Shown here piece after piece: positions 1-8,486 of a stretch of 64,000 nucleotides of DNA. The position numbers and the translations under genes were made by a program. Positions within the stretch are counted from its first letter, which is position 1. Each line of letters opens with the position of its first letter. Location: contig NZ_AXAL01000019.1 in NCBI RefSeq assembly GCF_000472785.1, positions 62,001 to 126,000 on the forward strand, given 5' to 3'. Origin of the DNA: Mesorhizobium loti CJ3sym. GTDB lineage: Bacteria; Pseudomonadota; Alphaproteobacteria; Rhizobiales; Rhizobiaceae. The notes under the pieces were generated by a model, which was not told the origin of the DNA, did not search any database, and was given only the letters and a program-made list of their open reading frames with translations.

Positions 1-1
1 A

Positions 2-1165
2 GAGCGTGTCACTGGATTATCGCTGCTTCGTTCCGTGTCGCCACAGGCGGTGCGTGGGCAGTACCGCCGGATGGCAAGCGGTGGGGCTCGCGTTACACCT
101 TTCGAATTCTCATACCGGATGGCTCGCGATCGCAGGTCGTCCGCGAGGCGAATGGAGCTGACGTTTGGGGTTTTTCCCGAAGCTCAGCCACCGACCAACA
201 TCCATGTCATCACAGGTCGGAACGGGGTGGGCAAGACGTACCTGCTGAACTCGATGACGGAAGCCTTCTTGGACAGTGAGGATCGCGCAAAGGGGCGCTT
301 CGTGGTCAATGACGAAGACGAAGCCGCCGGCTCGTTCACAGGGCTCGTGTCGGTCAGCTTCAGCGCGTTTGACGATTTCACTCCACTCAGCGTTCCGAGA
401 GACAGATCTTCGGGTCCGCAATATTCCTACATTGGCCTCAAGCGGATCGGAGTGTCCTCCAGCGGCAGGCCATTGGCACCGAAGAGCCCCAACTACCTGG
501 GTCGGGATTTCAGTGAAAGCGTCCAGATTTGTCGGCAGGGCGCCAGGGTCTCCCGTTGGAGGCGAGCCCTACAAACCCTGGAAGCGGATCCCATCTTCAG
601 AGACGCGGACGTCGCCCAGCTGGCAACTGAGGATGAGGAGGACATTGCTCCAGAGGCGTCGCGTCTGTTCGCAAACCTCAGTTCCGGGCACAAGATCGTT
701 CTGCTGACGATTACGCGTTTGGTCGAGACGGTCGAAGAGCGGACCCTGGTGCTCCTCGATGAGCCTGAGGCACATCTCCATCCACCGTTGTTATCCGCAT
801 TCATTCGCGCGGTCTCGGACTTGCTGATCAATCGCAATGGCGTGGCGATTATTGCAACGCACTCCCCCGTCGTGTTGCAGGAAGTGCCGATGAGTTGCGT
901 CTGGAAGGTTCGACGCAACGGACGCACAGTCGTCGCCGAACGGCCGGAGATTGAGACTTTTGGTGAGAATGTTGGAATATTGACCCGCGAGGTCTTTGGT
1001 CTCGAGGTGACGGATTCGGGCTTCCATCGCATGCTGCGAGATCAGGTGGCATCGGGCGGCGACTTCGACGAGATAATCGAACACTTCGGCGGCCAACTTG
1101 GACTCGAGGGGCTGGCGATCGTTCGGGGCCTGATCGCTGCGCGTGACGCGAATGGCGATGACTGA
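2..1165 (+). CDS. Septu-like (PtuA-type) ABC/AAA ATPase, 5' end probably outside window
   Basis: The protein is a P-loop ATPase of the kind that pairs with an HNH nuclease in Septu and related anti-phage systems. Visible motifs, numbered from the GTG at 35, are a Walker A GRNGVGKT at residues 61-68, an ABC-like signature NLSSGHK in the middle, a Walker B LVLLDEPEAH and the switch histidine in IATHSP. The frame is open from base 2, and the GTG at 35 lacks a Shine-Dalgarno sequence, so the gene probably starts left of the window. Its TGA overlaps the ATG of the HNH gene (TGATG), which indicates co-translation. Family knowledge assigns PtuA the role of an ATP-dependent sensor or regulator of PtuB. 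That this gene belongs to Septu proper, rather than another ATPase/HNH pair, is inference from domain content. Confidence 0.75.
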   Translation, partial: ERVTGLSLLRSVSPQAVRGQYRRMASGGARVTPFEFSYRMARDRRSSARRMELTFGVFPEAQPPTNIHVITGRNGVGKTYLLNSMTEAFLDSEDRAKGRFVVNDEDEAAGSFTGLVSVSFSAFDDFTPLSVPRDRSSGPQYSYIGLKRIGVSSSGRPLAPKSPNYLGRDFSESVQICRQGARVSRWRRALQTLEADPIFRDADVAQLATEDEEDIAPEASRLFANLSSGHKIVLLTITRLVETVEERTLVLLDEPEAHLHPPLLSAFIRAVSDLLINRNGVAIIATHSPVVLQEVPMSCVWKVRRNGRTVVAERPEIETFGENVGILTREVFGLEVTDSGFHRMLRDQVASGGDFDEIIEHFGGQLGLEGLAIVRGLIAARDANGDD

Positions 1166-2013
1166 TGTGGAAATTGCCAAAGCCCGAACAAACCGCCGAA
1201 GACGTGTTCACGACGACGATCAGCAAGGTGGCAAATGCAGACCTCAAGCAGCGTCTCACCGGCATTACCGCCGCAATCGTCGAGGCATCGATTGAGTTCG
1301 ATGACGCAGCCTCCAGCAATGAAATTCACACCATTGCCCCAAGCACCAACATTGGCCTTGTAACCGTCAAGGAAATGTCGCGAGTCTACTCGGGGAGGCT
1401 CGCGGCGAAGGGAGCTCCTGGGCGGGAAATCTACGATGCGTTGATGGCTGTGCCAAAGCACGGTCGATGCCCGCTCTGTGGCCAACACGTGGTCTCAACG
1501 CTCGACCACTACCTGCCGAAAACTCAGTTTCCGGCGCTCGCTGTAGCTCCGTGGAATCTAATTCCGGCCTGTCATGATTGCAATAAAGCTAAGGCGGACG
1601 TTCGGCCGTTGACGGCGAGCGATGAGACGATTCATCCCTATTACGACGATATTGAGGGTGAGCGCTGGCTTGTCGCTGAAATCGTAGATGGCACCCCCGC
1701 CGCTCTACGGTTCTTCGTTTCTCCACCGGCCGGCTGGAGCGAAGTTTTGACTGCTCGAGTCCAACGCCAGTTTCAGATGCTCAGTCTTGCGGCTCGATAC
1801 GCCGCGAAAGCGGCCCAGGAACTCACCGAACTGAGCGACCTGATGACCACAAACTACGCAGATGGCGGGGTGGACGAGGTGCGTTCGCTTCTGCAAAAGA
1901 CGGCAAATAGCTGTCGGTTAGTGAATGTGAATGGCTGGCGCACGGCCTCCTACCAAGCTCTCTCCGACAGCGACTGGTATTGCCAAGGCGGCTTCGCGAT
2001 GAGTGCGGCATGA
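1165..2013 (+). CDS. HNH endonuclease, PtuB-like partner of the upstream ATPase
   Basis: This 282-residue protein is the predicted nuclease effector of the ATPase/HNH pair. Near residues 100-140 it has a zinc-supported HNH core: CPLCG, then LDHYLPK, a conserved Asn in WNLIP, then CHDCNKAK. This Cys-x2-Cys, DH, N, Cys-x2-Cys-N arrangement is typical of PtuB and retron-associated HNH proteins. The N-terminal 90 residues and the C-terminal helical part have no motif that I recognise. The ATG overlaps the ATPase stop by one base, and the stop overlaps the next ATG (ATGA), so three genes form one translational unit. Target preference cannot be read from the sequence. Confidence 0.78.
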   Translation: MWKLPKPEQTAEDVFTTTISKVANADLKQRLTGITAAIVEASIEFDDAASSNEIHTIAPSTNIGLVTVKEMSRVYSGRLAAKGAPGREIYDALMAVPKHGRCPLCGQHVVSTLDHYLPKTQFPALAVAPWNLIPACHDCNKAKADVRPLTASDETIHPYYDDIEGERWLVAEIVDGTPAALRFFVSPPAGWSEVLTARVQRQFQMLSLAARYAAKAAQELTELSDLMTTNYADGGVDEVRSLLQKTANSCRLVNVNGWRTASYQALSDSDWYCQGGFAMSAA

Positions 2014-3080
2014 GAAGGATTATCAACGGGGTCGTGTACGATACTGACACTTCCAAGCGATTGGCTCGAGGCGATCATGGCGACGACAGGTCGGATGCGT
2101 CCTGGACGCTTTATCGGACGCCGACCGGCGTATTCTTTGAGCTGGTGGCAGGTCATGATGGTGTGTTGGAGGGGTTCTTTCCGCTAACCGACCAAGAAGC
2201 GCGCAAATTTCTAGAACGCCATGCCAATGATCGGGTCGAGGAGTATTTGGGACCCGCTCGCGAGGCGGCCCGACCGCTCTTTTCCCGCAGGACGATTATT
2301 GCGGCGGCCGACGTTCTGGAAAGCCTCACCCAGGCTGAAATCAGTGCGCTGCTCACCGATTTTGGACCGAGTGTCTATGAGCACATCGGGGGTGGGAGCG
2401 CTAAAGCGCGCATGGTTGAGTTGAAGCGGTTTATCGATAGAAATCCGAGACACTCGGTTGACGATGGACTGCTTGAAAACGTGCTGGTAGAGCGCGCGAC
2501 CGCGCGCCTTCCAGCAATTGAGCCGGAGTATGAATGGTCGACGGCGAGGGTTGAAAGGCCTGAGTTTCAGAAGCTGCGCTACGCCCTGGAGCAAGACGGG
2601 TATAGGATTGTGGGTGGCACGCTCCGCCGCAGCCTCCCTAGCGATATTGGACTCCCACAAACCGACTCCGAGTTGGTGGCGCTTCTAAAGAAGCATCGGT
2701 TCGAGACGTCCCTCGGTCATCTTGTTCAAGCACAGGATGCCCACGCCCGTGGAAACTGGGCATCCGCGAATGCTCAGCTCCGATCATTCTTCGAGGGGCT
2801 GCTGAACGAGATCGCCACTGGCCTAGACGCGAAGGTGGAAGAGTTGAAGGAGAGTGAGAACAAACGCGCATATCTGGCAAAGGTTGGCTTCTTGGCCGAG
2901 GACCTCAACGAGTGGGGATCAAACGGAAAAAACTTTACGAACGGTCTTCTTCGGCGCCTTCACCCGGAAGGATCTCATCCAGGACTGTCAGGCAAGGACG
3001 ATTCCACATATCGGCTGCACCTAGTGCTTTTGACCGCTGCCCTGCTCATGCGTCGGTATGATGGCTGGCCGCGCACGTGA
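2010..3080 (+). CDS. Third gene of the Septu-like operon, possible abortive-infection-type protein
   Basis: This 356-residue protein starts at the ATG at 2010, inside an ATGA overlap with the HNH stop. Residues 1-80 (INGVVYDTDTS, LYRTPTGVFFE, PLTDQEARKFLE) resemble a small N-terminal domain that I recall from short phage and plasmid proteins. A middle helical block (about residues 95-145) is followed by a C-terminal helical region with RGNWASANAQLRSFFEG and SHPGLSGKDD, reminiscent of Abi C-terminal domains. Known two-gene Septu operons lack such a partner, so it may be an accessory sensor, an inhibitor or a second effector. The domain assignments are by eye. Membership of the operon is strong; function is unknown. 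Confidence 0.7.
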   Translation: MRRIINGVVYDTDTSKRLARGDHGDDRSDASWTLYRTPTGVFFELVAGHDGVLEGFFPLTDQEARKFLERHANDRVEEYLGPAREAARPLFSRRTIIAAADVLESLTQAEISALLTDFGPSVYEHIGGGSAKARMVELKRFIDRNPRHSVDDGLLENVLVERATARLPAIEPEYEWSTARVERPEFQKLRYALEQDGYRIVGGTLRRSLPSDIGLPQTDSELVALLKKHRFETSLGHLVQAQDAHARGNWASANAQLRSFFEGLLNEIATGLDAKVEELKESENKRAYLAKVGFLAEDLNEWGSNGKNFTNGLLRRLHPEGSHPGLSGKDDSTYRLHLVLLTAALLMRRYDGWPRT

Positions 3081-3254
3081 GGGTGCAACAACGTTTGAGC
3101 CGCCATGGTGGCGCCGCACTGGGCCTCACACCCGCTTGACCAAAAGACCAAGGAGCAATATGTTCCGCATTTGTTCTTCTCCCGGATGCTTGAGTCGAGG
3201 ATAAGGCAGCCACGACAACCCGCGTGGGTTGAAAAATTAGCGATTCGGCGTCAA

Positions 3255-3297
3255 GATAATGTGCCGCGGATTGCCGCGGATTGCCGCGGAGACCGGT
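3255..3297 (+). promoter_or_regulatory. Probable promoter and leader of the R-M operon with three phased CCGCGG sites
   Basis: GATAAT at 3255-3260 could be a -10 element. A TTGAAA lies upstream at 3229-3234, but the 20-base spacing is longer than ideal. CCGCGG occurs at 3264, 3274 and 3284, and GGAGA at 3288-3292 is a good Shine-Dalgarno sequence five bases before a TTG start at 3298. The three hexamers would lie at or just after the transcription start. The promoter call is inference; the sequence arrangement is observed. Confidence 0.5.
3264..3289. repeat. Three tandem CCGCGG hexamers with exactly 10-bp period
   Basis: The 10-base unit TTGCCGCGGA is repeated, with the first copy beginning GTG, placing CCGCGG at 3264-3269, 3274-3279 and 3284-3289. 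CCGCGG is the recognition sequence of the Eco29kI R-M system, and a member of that nuclease family is encoded at 4730. The spacing puts all three sites on one face of the DNA. The repeat immediately precedes the regulator and methyltransferase genes. Confidence 0.9.
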
Positions 3298-3501
3298 TTG
3301 GGTAAAGACGGTCGCGACGCCGAGCGTGTAACCACTACGTTGACGCGCGCGCAAAAGGCAGAGCTCGATCGACTTGCGAAGGCGCAAGGCGTGAAAGTTG
3401 CCTGGCTGGTCCGACGATCGGTCGAGAGGTTTTTGGAAGAAGCCGCTGGCGGGCCGATGTTGCCGCTGGACTTTAAAGGGGGCGAAGATGCAAAGCGCTG
3501 A
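3298..3501 (+). CDS. Small ribbon-helix-helix (CopG-like) putative regulator
   Basis: This 67-residue protein has an RHH pattern: a VTTTLT strand, then the helices RAQKAELDRLAKAQG and VAWLVRRSVERFLEEA. RHH proteins bind DNA as dimers, often at short repeats, so the three phased CCGCGG units just upstream are a plausible operator. I prefer the TTG at 3298 because GGAGA lies five bases upstream. An ATG at 3259 would extend the protein by 13 residues across the repeat. The 3' end overlaps the methyltransferase start by 14 bases, which suggests translational coupling. DNA binding and autoregulation are inferred. Confidence 0.7.
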   Translation: MGKDGRDAERVTTTLTRAQKAELDRLAKAQGVKVAWLVRRSVERFLEEAAGGPMLPLDFKGGEDAKR

Positions 3502-4657
3502 ACTCTTCGCCGGCTGTGGGGGGCTGGCCCTCGGAATGTCCCGAGCAGGATTCCAGCACCAGCATATGGCGGAATTTGATCAGGACGCTGTGGCGACGGT
3601 CCTGCACAATAAAACAAAGGGCGTGGAGCACGTCCGAGATTGGCCGATGGGTCTTCAAGATGTGCGGGAGATCGATTGGACGAAGCTGACCGCGCTCGAT
3701 TTGGTTTCGGGTGGGCCTCCGTGCCAGCCTTTTGGAATTGGCGGAAAGAAGCATGGTCAGGACGATCATCGCGACATGTGGCCGGAAGCTATTCGAGCGG
3801 TGCGGGAGGCAGGGCCTCGATCATTTCTCTTCGAGAATGTCAGGAACCTTGCTGGTCCGCGTTTCCGCCCGTACCTCGAATGGATCATCGCCCATCTAGA
3901 GCGGCCAGGGTTGGTCCGGACATCGAACGAGTCGCATGCTGAGCACCGCGCGCGACTGGCAGCGTCCAAGTCTCGCAAGGAATTCAATGTCGTGTGGCAG
4001 CTTGTGAATGCTGCTGATTATGGCGCCGCGCAAATTAGGCATCGCGTTTTGATCTTTGGCATCAGAAGCGACCTCGATGTTCCCCCCGCGCTTCTGATTC
4101 CGACCCATAGTCGCGATCGGCTTCTCTGGGAGCAATATGTTACCGGCGAGTATTGGGTGCGGCACGGCCTCAGGAAGCGCCAAAGTCCCATACTCCAACA
4201 GGATCGCGCACGCGTTGAGAAATTGAGGCGGTCCAACATCGAGCCGGTCGGATCCGCTTGGATCACGGTTCGTGATGCCTTGGATGGTCTCGGTGAGCCG
4301 GACGGAAGGAGCAACCATATCCTTCAGTTGGGCGCGCGGGTATATCCAGGCCACACGGGAAGTCCTTTGGACCTGCCCGCGAAGGCGCTCAAGGCTGGAG
4401 ACCATGGTGTTCCTGGCGGCGAAAACATGATGGTCCGAGATGACGGGTCAGTTCGCTATTTCACCACGCGTGAAGCTGCGCGGCTGGTGGGGTTGCCGGA
4501 CGACTACGAGTTTCCGCGTTCCTGGACAGAAAGCATGCGGCAGCTGGGTAACGCGGTCCCTGCTCCCTTGGGAGCGGCGGCGGGTCGCTGGCTTGCCACA
4601 CAGCTCGACCACGCAAGGGCCAGCGACGGCCTAGCTTCCACACGTCGCGCCGCGTAG
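3488..4657 (+). CDS. DNA (cytosine-5) methyltransferase of the Eco29kI-like R-M operon
   Basis: This 389-residue enzyme transfers a methyl group from S-adenosylmethionine to C5 of cytosine and should protect host DNA from the nuclease encoded next. C5-methyltransferase motifs appear in order: ELFAGCGGL (motif I, residues 5-13), GGPPCQPFG with catalytic Cys79 (motif IV), ENVRNL (motif VI), RHRVLIFGI (motif VIII) and LGNAVPAPL (motif X). The ATG at 3488 is preceded by a purine-rich AAAGGGGGCGAAG and begins directly with the motif I strand. A longer reading from 3398 would only overlap the RHH gene. Recognition of CCGCGG is inferred from the partner nuclease, not from the target-recognition region. 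Confidence 0.93.
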   Translation: MQSAELFAGCGGLALGMSRAGFQHQHMAEFDQDAVATVLHNKTKGVEHVRDWPMGLQDVREIDWTKLTALDLVSGGPPCQPFGIGGKKHGQDDHRDMWPEAIRAVREAGPRSFLFENVRNLAGPRFRPYLEWIIAHLERPGLVRTSNESHAEHRARLAASKSRKEFNVVWQLVNAADYGAAQIRHRVLIFGIRSDLDVPPALLIPTHSRDRLLWEQYVTGEYWVRHGLRKRQSPILQQDRARVEKLRRSNIEPVGSAWITVRDALDGLGEPDGRSNHILQLGARVYPGHTGSPLDLPAKALKAGDHGVPGGENMMVRDDGSVRYFTTREAARLVGLPDDYEFPRSWTESMRQLGNAVPAPLGAAAGRWLATQLDHARASDGLASTRRAA

Positions 4658-4729
4658 CATTGATTTTTGTATCAGCCGGAGGGCGAGTCGCAGCCGCTAG
4701 ACCTCGTTCGGCTACGAAGGGGTTAGTGG

Positions 4730-5677
4730 ATGGCGTTGGCACCAGATCGAGCCGCCATAAAGGCACTTGAGGACGCGCTCGCGGCGGTGCTCTTGGCTGC
4801 CGGCGGCAATCCTCCTCAAGCGGTGGTTCGTCGGATCCGTGAAGGTTTGGCCGCACACGCCGACGCGGTTGAGGCCGTGCGCTCGTCTACAGATCCAATA
4901 CGCATGCCTCGCGCGACCTTCGACCCAGCCGACCCAAAGGCGATTGGGCGAATGGTCTCGATCGCGCTCATTGCGCAGCCGCTGGTCGCGCTAACTGACG
5001 TCCGGCCTGCCTACGGCTCGGGTGTCTACGCGATTTACTATCGCGGCGATCACCCGCTCTATGGATCCATCTCAGGATCTGAAACGCCGATCTATGTTGG
5101 TAAGGCCGATCCGGCGAAAGATGATGCCAGCACGACGCGGGAGCAGGGCGCGAAGCTGACAGCCCGCCTGTTGGAGCATGCGGGGACAATCGGGACCGCG
5201 GAGGGCTATTCTGACAAGCTGCCGGCCCATCTATCGCTCATAAAATTGGCGGACTTTGTCTGCCGCCGCCTTGTGTGCGCGACGAACTCCCAACTGGTAG
5301 CCGAGAAGCATCTCATTCGTACCTTTTGGCCGATCTGGAACTCAGAGACCAAGGCCTGCTGGGGAATGAGCAAGCACGGCGACGCGGCTAAGACGCGAGC
5401 CAACAAGCGCTCCCCATGGGACGTCGTGCACCCGGGGCGTCTCTGGGCATTGGATGAGCGGCTGATAGACTCCCTGACGCCGGATGAGATTTCCAAGCGG
5501 ATCGCCGCGACCTTGGAGCGTGTGCCACCGCGACAGGATCACGCAGCGTTACTGGAGGAGATGCTGGCCGGGTTCCGCCAGGACGACGCAGTGTTGGCGA
5601 ACCCCGATATTCCGCCGGTGGGCGAGGAGGTCGCGGGTCCCGAGCCGGATGAGGCTGGTGGTGTCGACGACGAGTGA
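4730..5677 (+). CDS. Eco29kI-family GIY-YIG restriction endonuclease
   Basis: This 315-residue protein matches the Eco29kI restriction family, GIY-YIG nucleases that cut CCGCGG. The GIY-YIG core is GVY at residues 98-100 and YVG at 122-124. Arg146, His150 (R-x3-H), Glu192 and Asn204 follow with the spacing I recall for the catalytic residues of Eco29kI. The segment PIWNSETKACWGMSKHGD and a terminal SPWDVVHPGR are also characteristic. An N-terminal helical extension of about 90 residues precedes the catalytic domain, and an acidic tail ends the protein. It lies 72 bases after the methyltransferase, and its end overlaps vsr. Family membership is fairly secure; CCGCGG specificity is inferred. 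Confidence 0.87.
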   Translation: MALAPDRAAIKALEDALAAVLLAAGGNPPQAVVRRIREGLAAHADAVEAVRSSTDPIRMPRATFDPADPKAIGRMVSIALIAQPLVALTDVRPAYGSGVYAIYYRGDHPLYGSISGSETPIYVGKADPAKDDASTTREQGAKLTARLLEHAGTIGTAEGYSDKLPAHLSLIKLADFVCRRLVCATNSQLVAEKHLIRTFWPIWNSETKACWGMSKHGDAAKTRANKRSPWDVVHPGRLWALDERLIDSLTPDEISKRIAATLERVPPRQDHAALLEEMLAGFRQDDAVLANPDIPPVGEEVAGPEPDEAGGVDDE

Positions 5678-6110
5678 GACGGAAGCCGCAAGAAGCGTTC
5701 AGATGTCGCGCATTCGAGGGCGGGACACGAAGCCGGAAATGCGCGTGCGCAAGGCGCTCCATGCGGTGGGATTGCGATATCGTCTGCATGCGGGGGATTT
5801 GCCCGGAAAGCCTGATCTTGTGTTTCGAAGCCGACGGATAGCCCTGTTCGTGCATGGATGCTTCTGGCACCAGCATCCCGATCCGAATTGCAAGCTCTCA
5901 AGAATGCCAAAGTCGAAGCTCGATTTCTGGCGCCCAAAACTCGAGGGCAACAGATTGCGCGACGAAAAAACGCGATCCGCCCTAGAAGCGCGAGGTTGGA
6001 CCGTCGTCGAGGTTTGGGAATGCAAGATTAAACCTGATGACTTGCGGCAACTGGTTGCTAGACTTCAGATAACAAAGCCGCTGAGCGCGGCGGAGAAAAA
6101 ACCCGATTGA
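5661..6110 (+). CDS. vsr: Very short patch repair (Vsr) mismatch endonuclease
   Basis: Vsr nicks next to T:G mismatches produced by deamination of 5-methylcytosine and so limits the mutational cost of a C5 methyltransferase. The sequence has the family pattern MSRIRGRDTKPE, then LPGKPDLVF with the catalytic Asp, then FVHGCFWHQH and CKL for the zinc site, and WEC near the end. Several starts are possible. I chose the GTG at 5661 because GAGG lies six bases upstream and it gives 149 residues, close to usual Vsr length. It overlaps the endonuclease gene by 17 bases. Its presence supports the view that the linked methyltransferase makes 5mC. Confidence 0.9.
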   Translation: MSTTSETEAARSVQMSRIRGRDTKPEMRVRKALHAVGLRYRLHAGDLPGKPDLVFRSRRIALFVHGCFWHQHPDPNCKLSRMPKSKLDFWRPKLEGNRLRDEKTRSALEARGWTVVEVWECKIKPDDLRQLVARLQITKPLSAAEKKPD

Positions 6111-6134
6111 AAGTCGGGTAGTAGGGGCGGGGAA

Positions 6135-8486
6135 ATGACTCAGGAACTGGATCTTACACCGGCGCCGCGCGTGCTGCAGATGCTCGGCGAGATCAATCTT
6201 GAGCAATGGCGATGTCTGGCCGAGCTCATTGACAATTCTATTGATGGTTTCATCGATGCTGCCAGAGCCGGGATACTGATCGCCCGGCCTGAAATCACGG
6301 TCGCCATCCCAACCGCCGACACCGAAAACGCGCGGGTGTCCGTCAAGGACAACGGGCCCGGCATGTCCCTGGAGACGTTAGAGAACGCGCTTCGGGCGGG
6401 TTGGTCGGGAAATGATCCACTGTCAAAGCTCGGCCTATTCGGTATGGGTTTCAATATCGCCACCGCGCGTCTTGGTATCGTAACAGAGGTCTGGACCAGC
6501 CGGCGGGGGGATCCGGAACAAGTCGGTGTTCGCATCGACCTAGAGGAACTGCGAGCATCCGGAAATTACAAAGTGCCCCGTCAAGTGCGAGCCAAGTCGA
6601 ACCATGAGGATCATGGGACCGAGATCGTGGTCACTCGGCTCAAGCCCGAACAACGCGCCTATCTGGCAAGAGCGAACAACCGCACGACCATCAAGAAGCA
6701 TTTGGCCAAAACATACTCCGCGTTGTTGTCGAGTTCAGAAGCGGGTGTGATCCGGCTGATGCTGGGCGGCGTGAGGGTCACGCCGCTCCGCCCTTGCGTC
6801 TGGGATTCGAGCCGATCGGTTGAGCTACCTGATGGCGCCGTCGCTAGCGCGGTGGAGCAGTTCGATGTCGCGCTCGCCCCGCGGCGATATTGTGAGCACT
6901 GCATGCGCACGTTAGCGAGCGATCAAGAACAATGCCCCACCGGAAGCACGCATTGCGCGATCGTCGAGACCCCGAGAAGAGTTAAAGGTTGGGTCGGCAT
7001 CCAAAGATACTTGGACAAGACCGACTTCGGAATCGACTTCATCAGAAATGGTAGAAAAATCGAGATCGGAAGCAAGGACCTCTTCATATGGAACGATGGG
7101 GAGACACAGGAGGTCGAGTACCCAATCGATGATCCGCGAAGCCGAGGTCGCTTCATTGGAGAAATCCACCTCGACCACTGCCAAGTGAGTTACACCAAGA
7201 ATCGCTTCGAGCGGGACGATCCGGCATGGAATGAGATGTTGCGCGTGGTTCGCGGCGAGGGACCATTGCGGCCCAACACCGCGCGCCAAAAAGGCTTCGA
7301 TGGCAACCAAAGTCCTCTGTACAAGCTGTTCCAGGCGTTCCGCCGCACCAGCCCTCAAGGTAAGAACGGATTGTGGTCCAGGATCATGGTGGTCCAGGAC
7401 AATGATCGCGCGCTGCAGATGGCCGGGCAGTTCGCGAACGCGGACCCCGATTACCTAACGGATGAGCGCTGGTGGCAGCTCGTCGAGGAGCAGGACGCGA
7501 AAATTCTCGGTGATACACCGGGTTCCGGCGATGGCGCCGCTATCCCGGAGGGCTTCCTAGGTGGTGCCAACCCCGAGGACCCAGCCGCTGGCGTTGGTGG
7601 CGGATCCCAACCGGGCGGAGAACAGCCAGCCGCCGCTGGTCCCGTAGCGCCCGAGCCCGCCACTCCACCCGCGCGGCGACCGATATTTGACCTCACTCGC
7701 AAGTATGTTCATCCTACATATCGCGCGGAGTTCGACGTCGAGGCATTCGCGGTCGATCCAGCCGATCCGCAATTGCCCTCGGGCCAGCCGTGGGCGGTTC
7801 GCTTGGATAATGTGGCGACGCGTACCTATTCGTATCTCGTCGATACGACACACAACGTGTTTCGATCCTCGACGATGACGCCGATCGACGCCTTGCTCGT
7901 TGACCTGACCTACCGAACTATCGAGTTCCTCCGCGGGCACAGCCAGGAAGCGACAGCGGCGAGTGTCCTCGCGGATTTTCGCGCTGAGTACTGCGGCGAC
8001 ACACGATTGGACGAGCAAGAGATCATCGCCCTCGCGGGGAGTATCCTGAGCGATATCTGCCGGTCGGTGGCCGGCCTTGTGGGAGAACAATCGGCCGAGA
8101 TGTATGGCGAGCTATCGAATCGCGAGAAAGAGGGCATCGCGCGGCGGATGGCAGGCCGCGGTGTCGCCGACCCACGAGCGTTAATTGACGATGGTCGATA
8201 CTGGGACTATGCCGACGGAAGCACCGTCCGCAGGCTATTCCTGAGGCATCCCGAGCTATTTCTTGATGGAAGCTACTGGGAGGATGCCTATGCGGTCCTC
8301 GACTTCGGCGCTCCCGACGTGACGAACGATGCCAAAGCGGCGACGGTCGCCCGCTATGACGCATACCTCGGGGACGCCATTTGGCTTGCCGATCAAACGC
8401 CAGCTGACCTGGCGCGCGCGTCGCGGGACACCGTGATCCGAGCGACGTGTTCGCTCCGGCTCCTCAGACCGGATGTTGTGGTGTGA
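6135..8486 (+). CDS. MORC/MutL-type GHKL ATPase of an R-M operon
   Basis: This 783-residue protein has an N-terminal GHKL ATP-binding fold: ELIDN (residues 30-34), DNGPGM (72-77), GLFGMGF (100-106) and HGTEIVVTRL further on. A Cys-rich segment near residue 253 (CEHC, then two more Cys) could bind zinc. It is followed by an S5-like region with a basic TKNRFERDDP. A Pro/Gly/Ala-rich linker around residues 485-525 leads to an unrecognised C-terminal domain. Iyer, Abhiman and Aravind described bacterial MORC/MutL ATPases in R-M operons with helicases and nucleases. ATP-driven dimer closure on DNA is the family expectation. It starts 24 bases after vsr and overlaps the helicase gene by four. Confidence 0.85.
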   Translation: MTQELDLTPAPRVLQMLGEINLEQWRCLAELIDNSIDGFIDAARAGILIARPEITVAIPTADTENARVSVKDNGPGMSLETLENALRAGWSGNDPLSKLGLFGMGFNIATARLGIVTEVWTSRRGDPEQVGVRIDLEELRASGNYKVPRQVRAKSNHEDHGTEIVVTRLKPEQRAYLARANNRTTIKKHLAKTYSALLSSSEAGVIRLMLGGVRVTPLRPCVWDSSRSVELPDGAVASAVEQFDVALAPRRYCEHCMRTLASDQEQCPTGSTHCAIVETPRRVKGWVGIQRYLDKTDFGIDFIRNGRKIEIGSKDLFIWNDGETQEVEYPIDDPRSRGRFIGEIHLDHCQVSYTKNRFERDDPAWNEMLRVVRGEGPLRPNTARQKGFDGNQSPLYKLFQAFRRTSPQGKNGLWSRIMVVQDNDRALQMAGQFANADPDYLTDERWWQLVEEQDAKILGDTPGSGDGAAIPEGFLGGANPEDPAAGVGGGSQPGGEQPAAAGPVAPEPATPPARRPIFDLTRKYVHPTYRAEFDVEAFAVDPADPQLPSGQPWAVRLDNVATRTYSYLVDTTHNVFRSSTMTPIDALLVDLTYRTIEFLRGHSQEATAASVLADFRAEYCGDTRLDEQEIIALAGSILSDICRSVAGLVGEQSAEMYGELSNREKEGIARRMAGRGVADPRALIDDGRYWDYADGSTVRRLFLRHPELFLDGSYWEDAYAVLDFGAPDVTNDAKAATVARYDAYLGDAIWLADQTPADLARASRDTVIRATCSLRLLRPDVVV

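Noticed and set aside
3105..3305. 66-codon frame across the R-M leader
   Set aside because: The composition is not protein-like and it would cover the probable promoter and the phased repeats.
3398..3487. N-terminal extension of the methyltransferase
   Set aside because: The added residues are the RHH gene in another frame. The methyltransferase motif I begins right after the ATG at 3488, which has a good purine-rich leader.
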